Below are positions 59,777-64,000 of a stretch of DNA of 64,000 bases, one piece after another. The notes beneath the pieces are model-generated. The model was not told the origin of the DNA, ran no database searches, and saw only the letters and a program-made list of their open reading frames with translations. This DNA comes from Microbacterium hydrocarbonoxydans (lineage in GTDB: Bacteria > Actinomycetota > Actinomycetes > Actinomycetales > Microbacteriaceae): NCBI RefSeq assembly GCF_023715885.1, contig NZ_JAMBOY010000005.1, positions 124,001 to 188,000 of the forward strand, written 5' to 3'. A program made the translations under genes and the position numbers. Each line of letters starts with the position of its first letter. Positions within the stretch are counted from its first letter, which is position 1.

Positions 59777-61741
59777 TCACCAGATGGTGACGCGGGAGTC
59801 CTCCGGCAGCCACAGCGCGTCATTCTCCGTCACGCCGAACGCCTGGTAGAACGCGTCGATGTTGCGCACGATCTGGTTGCAGCGGAACTCGTTGGGCGAG
59901 TGCGGGTCGATCGTCAGCAGTCGCAGCGTCTCGGCCTCACGGCTCTTCTGCTGCCACACCTGCGCCCAGGACAGCAGCAGCCGCTGCACCCCGGTGAGAC
60001 CGTCGATGACCGGTGCCTCGGCTCCGCCCAGCGACAGCTCGTAGGCCTTGAGCGCGATGCCGAGACCGCCGAGATCGCCGATGTTCTCGCCGATGGTCAG
60101 GGCCCCGTTCACGTGGTGCTCCGCGTCGAGGCCCTCGGGCACCAGCTCGTCGTACTGCGAGATCAGCGCCGCGGTGCGCTCCTCGAATGCCGCGCGGTCG
60201 GCATCCGTCCACCAGTCCTCGAGCTTGCCGTCTCCGCCGTACCGGCTGCCCTGGTCGTCGAAGCCGTGGCCGATCTCGTGTCCGATCACGGCACCGATCC
60301 CGCCGTAGTTCGCCGCCGCATCGCGCGAGGCGTCGAAGAACGGGTACTGCAGGATCGCCGCCGGGAACACGATCTCGTTCATGAGCGGGTTGTAGTACGC
60401 GTTGACCATCTGCGGCGGCATGTACCACTCGGTCCGATCGATGGGTGCACCGACCTTGTCGACGTTGCGGTCGTGTTCGAAGATCGCCGCGCGGCGGACG
60501 TTGCCGAGCAGGTCGTCGCGATCGATCGTCAGCGTCGAGTAGTCGCGCCACACCTCGGGGTGACCGATCTTCGGAGTGAAGGCGTCGAGCTTCGCGAGAG
60601 CGCGCTCGCGCGTCTCCGCCGTCATCCACTCGAGGTCGGTGATGCTCTGCCGGTACGCCTCGATGAGGTTCGCGACGAGCTCGTCCATCGCCGCCTTCGC
60701 CGTCGGCGGGTAGTGCCGCTCGACGTAGACCTTGCCGATCGCCTCGCCCAGCGCCCCCTCCGTGACCGAGACGCCGCGCTTCCACCGCTCGCGGATCGTC
60801 GGTACGCCGGTGAGCTCGGTGCCGTAGAAGGAGAAGTTCTCCTGCACGATCTCATCCGTCAGGTACGGCGCGGCGGCGTGCACGACCTGGGCGCGCAGCC
60901 AGGCCTTCCAGTCGTCGAGGCGGTCGGCGGTGAGCAGCGTGCCCAGTCCCTCGAGGAAGCTGGGCTGGTAGACGACGGCCTCCGCGAACGCGTCGGGGTT
61001 GGTCGGTGCCACGGCCTCGCGCCAGGGCGTGAGGTCGACGCCCACCAGCGACTGGATCTCGTCCCAGGTCTTGAGGTTGTAGGTGGCGACCGCGTCGCGG
61101 CTTCGGACGTTGTCCCAGTGGTGCGCGGCGACCTCGCCCTCGAGGGCGATGGAGCGTTCGGCCTGCGTCGCGGCATCCGCGACCCCGGCCAGGGCGAGCA
61201 GACGCTCGAGGTGAGCGCGGTAGGCCGCGCGCGTTCCCTCGAAGGTGTCGAGACGGTAGTAGCTCTCGTCGGGCAGCGAGAGCCCCGACTGCACGAGGAA
61301 CGGCACGTACCGCTCGGGGTTGCCGGGATCGGGCTCGATGTAGAGGCCGATCAGGTGGGCGCGCCCGTCGCGGTCGTACGCGCCGACGGTGCGGAGGAAT
61401 GCCGAGACGTCATCGATCGCGTCGATCTCGGCGAGCGTGGCGGCCAGAGGCGAGACACCGGCCGCGGCGATGCGCTCGGTGTCCATGAAGCTCGCGAAGA
61501 GATCGCCGATCTTCCGGGCGAGGGTGCCCTCCTCGGCATCCTGAGACTCTTCGATGATGGTGCGGACGTCTTTCTCGGCCTGCTCGGCGAGGAGATGGAA
61601 CGAGCCCCACCGCGCCTTGTCGCCGGGGATCTCGGTGCGCGCGAGCCACGCTCCGTTGACGTGGCGGTACAGATCGTCCTGCGGACGGATGTCGGAGCTG
61701 AACTCGGAGGTCTCAAGGCCAGAGGGAAGCACGTCGGTCAT
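59777..61741 (-). CDS. M13-family (neprilysin/PepO-like) zinc metallopeptidase
   Basis: 654 residues. The zinc motif is HEIGH (488-492) with the third ligand E552 in GENIGD. NAYYNPLMNEIVFPA upstream is the M13 substrate-binding motif and CNQIVRN near the end is family-typical. There is no signal peptide, so this is the cytosolic PepO-type endopeptidase acting on short peptides. ATG 61741 has TAGGCT six bases upstream. Full family length, apparently intact. Confidence 0.96.
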   Translation of the reverse strand: MTDVLPSGLETSEFSSDIRPQDDLYRHVNGAWLARTEIPGDKARWGSFHLLAEQAEKDVRTIIEESQDAEEGTLARKIGDLFASFMDTERIAAAGVSPLAATLAEIDAIDDVSAFLRTVGAYDRDGRAHLIGLYIEPDPGNPERYVPFLVQSGLSLPDESYYRLDTFEGTRAAYRAHLERLLALAGVADAATQAERSIALEGEVAAHHWDNVRSRDAVATYNLKTWDEIQSLVGVDLTPWREAVAPTNPDAFAEAVVYQPSFLEGLGTLLTADRLDDWKAWLRAQVVHAAAPYLTDEIVQENFSFYGTELTGVPTIRERWKRGVSVTEGALGEAIGKVYVERHYPPTAKAAMDELVANLIEAYRQSITDLEWMTAETRERALAKLDAFTPKIGHPEVWRDYSTLTIDRDDLLGNVRRAAIFEHDRNVDKVGAPIDRTEWYMPPQMVNAYYNPLMNEIVFPAAILQYPFFDASRDAAANYGGIGAVIGHEIGHGFDDQGSRYGGDGKLEDWWTDADRAAFEERTAALISQYDELVPEGLDAEHHVNGALTIGENIGDLGGLGIALKAYELSLGGAEAPVIDGLTGVQRLLLSWAQVWQQKSREAETLRLLTIDPHSPNEFRCNQIVRNIDAFYQAFGVTENDALWLPEDSRVTIW

Positions 61742-61747
61742 GCGACC

Positions 61748-61753
61748 AGCCTA
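61748..61753 (-). promoter_or_regulatory. putative -10 of leaderless promoter (TAGGCT)
   Basis: TAGGCT on the minus strand ends six bases before the M13 peptidase ATG. The divergently placed MATE gene at 62448 uses the identical hexamer and spacing. Confidence 0.6.
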
Positions 61754-61787
61754 TGCGGGCCGCCGACATCGGCGGCGGGCACGTCGT

Positions 61788-62357
61788 TCAGTCGGGCCGA
61801 TCAGCCTTCCGACGAAGGCGGAACCGGCGCCGACGCGGCTCGTCGGATGCGGGCGCGGATGCTGTGGCGGAGCGTGCTGCGCGGCGCTCGCGCCACGCCG
61901 CGACCTCGGCATCGACGTCGCGCGGGGCCGTGACCACGGGCGGGCCGCCCTGCAGCTGGCGGCGAGCCTCGATAACCCTCCGGTTGAAGTCCTCGAGCAC
62001 GGAGCGCACGTCGTCCTCGCGTCCGAGCAGATCGAGCTGGGCGTCGAGCTCGCGATCCTCGGTGCGCAGCATGATCGCGGGTGGGCCGAGCCCCGTGAGG
62101 TTCTCGGTCTCGATCTTGCGACGGATCCACCAGTCCGGATCGTGGTGCGCCCCCAGCCCCTCGATCGGCTTGCCCGCACCGGGCAGGTCGTCGAAATCGC
62201 CGCGGCGGATCGCGACCTGGATCGCCGACTCGATGAACGCCGCCCGGTCGACAGCCGCGGCTGCGCCGGGAGTCGTGGCGACCCGGGACTCCTCGTCCCC
62301 CTCGTCGGCCTGCCTCTGCGCGCGGTACCTCGCCGCGGCCTCGCGTGGATCGGTCAT
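61788..62357 (-). CDS. DUF1992 (DnaJ homologue C member 28-like) protein
   Basis: 189 residues. The DUF1992 core is FIESAIQVAIRRGDFDDLPGAGKPI followed by DPDWWIRRKIETENL, which is highly characteristic. There is no J-domain despite the family name. The C-terminus is Arg-rich and ends RFRLRRKADRPD. ATG 62357 has GGAGG six bases upstream, so unlike many neighbours it uses a leader with SD. Frames extending to 63923 are antisense to the MATE gene. Function unknown. Confidence 0.9.
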   Translation of the reverse strand: MTDPREAAARYRAQRQADEGDEESRVATTPGAAAAVDRAAFIESAIQVAIRRGDFDDLPGAGKPIEGLGAHHDPDWWIRRKIETENLTGLGPPAIMLRTEDRELDAQLDLLGREDDVRSVLEDFNRRVIEARRQLQGGPPVVTAPRDVDAEVAAWRERRAARSATASAPASDEPRRRRFRLRRKADRPD

Positions 62358-62435
62358 GGCGCACCTCCGTGCCTCCGGTCCTCTCCACCCTAGAACGCGG
62401 AGCACGCGCTCGGGCCGGGCGTCGGTGGCACCCCA

Positions 62436-62441
62436 TAGGCT
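62436..62441 (+). promoter_or_regulatory. putative -10 of leaderless promoter (TAGGCT)
   Basis: TAGGCT ends six bases before ATG 62448; the gap is CGGAGG. Confidence 0.55.
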
Positions 62442-62447
62442 CGGAGG

Positions 62448-63767
62448 ATGACCGGGCGCACCCTCAACCGCGAGATCCTGCGGCTCGCGGTTCCGGCGCT
62501 CGGGGCGCTGATCGCCGAGCCCGCCTTCCTCATCGTGGACGCCGCGCTCGTCGGCCACCTCGGGACCACACCGCTCGCCGGTCTCGGCATCGCCGGGGCC
62601 GTGCTGCAGACGATCGTCGGCCTCATGGTGTTCCTCGCCTACTCCACGACGCCTGCCGTCGCTCGGCACTTCGGCGCCGGCCGTCCCGGCGACGCCGTCT
62701 CGGTCGGCGTGAACGGCATGTGGCTCGCACTCGCTCTGGGCGCGGTGCTCGCCGCCGCGGGTGCTGCGTCGTCCCCCTGGCTCGTGTCGCTGTTCGGTGC
62801 GAGCGAGGCCGTCTCCGAGCAGGCAGGCGCGTACCTCGTCGTATCCATGTGGGGTCTCCCCGCGATGCTGATCGTGTTCGCCGCGACCGGCCTGCTGCGC
62901 GGGATGCAGGACACGGTGACGCCCCTCTGGATCGCCGGCCTCGGCTTCGGCGCCAACGCGCTGCTCAACGTCGTGTTCATCTACGGTCTCGGCTGGGGCA
63001 TCGCCGGGTCGGCCGCCGGTACCGTCGTGGCCCAGTGGGGCATGGTCGGCGCGTACGCGCTGGTCGTCCGACGGCTGGCCGCGAAGCATCGGGCGTCGCT
63101 GCGCGTGCAGCGCGAGGGTCTCGGACGCACGGCGCGCTCGGGCGGCTGGCTGTTCCTGCGCACCGTGAGCCTGCGCGTCGCGCTGCTCGCGACGGTCGCC
63201 GTGGCGACCGGAATCGGCACGTCGGAGCTCGCGGGCTGGCAGATCGTCTTCACGATCTTCTCCGCAGCCGCGTTCGCCCTCGATGCCCTGGCCATCGCCG
63301 CGCAGGCCCTCATCGGCAAGGAGCTGGGCGCGGGCGACGAGCAGCAGGTGCACCGGGTCCTGCAGCGCACGGTCGCGTGGGGCGTGTGGTTCGGCGTGAT
63401 CGTCGGCGCGGTCATCGCGGCGCTCTCGGGGGTGCTGGGCATCGTGTTCACGGGCGACACGGCGATCGCGACCCTGGTGCAGCCGGCGCTGCTCGTGCTC
63501 GCGGTGGCGCAGCCCATCGCCGGAGTGGTGTTCGTGCTCGACGGCGTGCTGATGGGGGCGGACGACGCCCGATACCTCGCGATCGCCGGCGGGCTGAACC
63601 TCGTGCCCTTCCTCCCTGCCCTCTGGATCATCGCCGCGACCGGAGTGAGCGGCGCGGCCGGGCTGATCTGGCTGGCCGTCGCGTTCTTCGGGGTCTACCT
63701 CCTGGCACGTCTGGCCACGCTGGGATGGCGCGTGCGCTCCGGGGGTTGGGTGTCTGCGGGCGCCTGA
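62448..63767 (+). CDS. MATE-family efflux transporter (DinF-like)
   Basis: 439 residues, 12 predicted helices in two homologous halves. The N-terminal NREILRLAVPALGALIAEPAFLIVDAALVGHLGTTPLAGLGIA is typical of the DinF branch. The second-half repeat FFxxxxxLDAL reads AAFALDALAIAAQALIGKELG. It is driven by Na+ or H+ and exports cationic drugs or unknown metabolites. No SOS box or regulator is evident nearby. Confidence 0.94.
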   Translation: MTGRTLNREILRLAVPALGALIAEPAFLIVDAALVGHLGTTPLAGLGIAGAVLQTIVGLMVFLAYSTTPAVARHFGAGRPGDAVSVGVNGMWLALALGAVLAAAGAASSPWLVSLFGASEAVSEQAGAYLVVSMWGLPAMLIVFAATGLLRGMQDTVTPLWIAGLGFGANALLNVVFIYGLGWGIAGSAAGTVVAQWGMVGAYALVVRRLAAKHRASLRVQREGLGRTARSGGWLFLRTVSLRVALLATVAVATGIGTSELAGWQIVFTIFSAAAFALDALAIAAQALIGKELGAGDEQQVHRVLQRTVAWGVWFGVIVGAVIAALSGVLGIVFTGDTAIATLVQPALLVLAVAQPIAGVVFVLDGVLMGADDARYLAIAGGLNLVPFLPALWIIAATGVSGAAGLIWLAVAFFGVYLLARLATLGWRVRSGGWVSAGA

Positions 63768-63877
63768 GCGCAGCATCTCCTCCTGCACATGTCCGCCGCG
63801 CACAGCGCCTTCCACACTCCCCGAAGTTTTCCGGGATACAGCGTCCGCACGGCTCGCGCCGCCCCGCATCATCGAGG

Positions 63878-63883
63878 GACACT
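63878..63883 (+). promoter_or_regulatory. possible -10 (GACACT) of last partial gene
   Basis: GACACT ends six bases before ATG 63890. The first base departs from the T/C seen elsewhere, so support is weak. Confidence 0.3.
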
Positions 63884-63889
63884 GAAGGG

Positions 63890-64000
63890 ATGCTGGGGAT
63901 GAACGAACCACAGGTGTGGACACTGATCGGCGTCTTCGCGGCGGGGATGTGCGGCACGATCACTCTGATCGTGACGATGTTCGCGCGCATCATGAAGACG
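63890..64000 (+). CDS. small membrane protein, 3' end outside window
   Basis: Only 37 codons are visible: a short polar start, then one hydrophobic helix (VWTLIGVFAAGMCGTITLIVTMFARIMKT). ATG 63899 is an alternative start, with GAAGGG nine bases before it. The layout of a helix within the first 30 residues followed by a basic turn is like that of the coiled-coil protein at 50956, and both follow GC-rich gaps of similar size. A coiled-coil continuation is predicted but not visible. Confidence 0.55.
   Translation, partial: MLGMNEPQVWTLIGVFAAGMCGTITLIVTMFARIMKT

Noticed and set aside
61788..63923. 711-codon minus-strand open frame
   Set aside because: Only the 189 codons from ATG 62357 (DUF1992, good SD) are real; the remainder is antisense to the MATE transporter.

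Overview
The window is GC-rich (roughly 70% by eye), gene-dense and fully bacterial. Gene content points to an actinobacterium of the family Microbacteriaceae, most like Microbacterium. Supporting signs are a coproporphyrin-type heme pathway (hemQ plus hemY), a DUF222-HNH protein of the 13E12 type, MalFG-type sugar permeases without their own ATPase, a YkoE-type ECF transporter and many GTG starts. I see no rRNA, tRNA, insertion sequence, prophage or CRISPR array. No stretch above about 220 bases lacks a gene or a recognisable RNA element.

Layout. 1-943: end of an AbiEi/DUF559-like protein. 1104-5806: sugar catabolism, with an amidohydrolase, a FadR-type regulator, a transaldolase-like aldolase and an rbsK-rbsD-gntR operon sharing a divergent promoter that carries an 18-bp palindrome. 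5883-8364: proline-rich membrane protein, a Cds1-like PLP enzyme and a double-ACT protein. 8470-13793: a FadR-type regulator diverging from an aminotransferase plus solute-binding protein plus two permeases. 13932-22628: mostly housekeeping and metabolic genes (aldo/keto reductase, DUF4407, rlmN, an L7/L12-like membrane protein, eda, TauE, two SDRs, a phosphotransferase). 22649-25223: CNNM/CorC protein and TerC, the latter behind a yybP-ykoY manganese riboswitch. 25311-28298: a thiamine-precursor ECF transporter behind a TPP riboswitch. 28392-39254: D,D-carboxypeptidase, heterodimeric ABC exporter, 3-hydroxyisobutyryl-CoA hydrolase-like enzyme, an ABC ATPase with a very long acidic His-rich tail, a small conserved protein and a DUF222-HNH protein.

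39272-50818 is the heme region. hemL, hemB, hemD, hemC and hemQ run on the minus strand. A three-gene membrane module follows, then hemY preceded by an ArsR regulator, a divergent NAD(P)-binding protein, hemE, and the divergent hemA. Together these cover glutamyl-tRNA to uroporphyrinogen III to coproporphyrin, plus the last decarboxylation. The ferrochelatase cpfC/hemH is not in the window. 50956-64000 carries small proteins, glyS, a GNAT, a POT peptide transporter, a DHA2 MFS pump, a beta-lactamase-fold protein lacking catalytic residues, an M13 metallopeptidase, a DUF1992 protein, a MATE exporter and the start of a further small membrane protein.

Regulation visible in the sequence. Two riboswitches (Mn2+ and TPP) sit on the minus strand. 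Several convergent gene pairs are separated by strong hairpins, two of them nested double inverted repeats of like design. More than twenty genes have a TANNNT or CANNNT hexamer ending exactly six bases before the start codon, the signature of leaderless transcripts; this was also used here to choose start codons.
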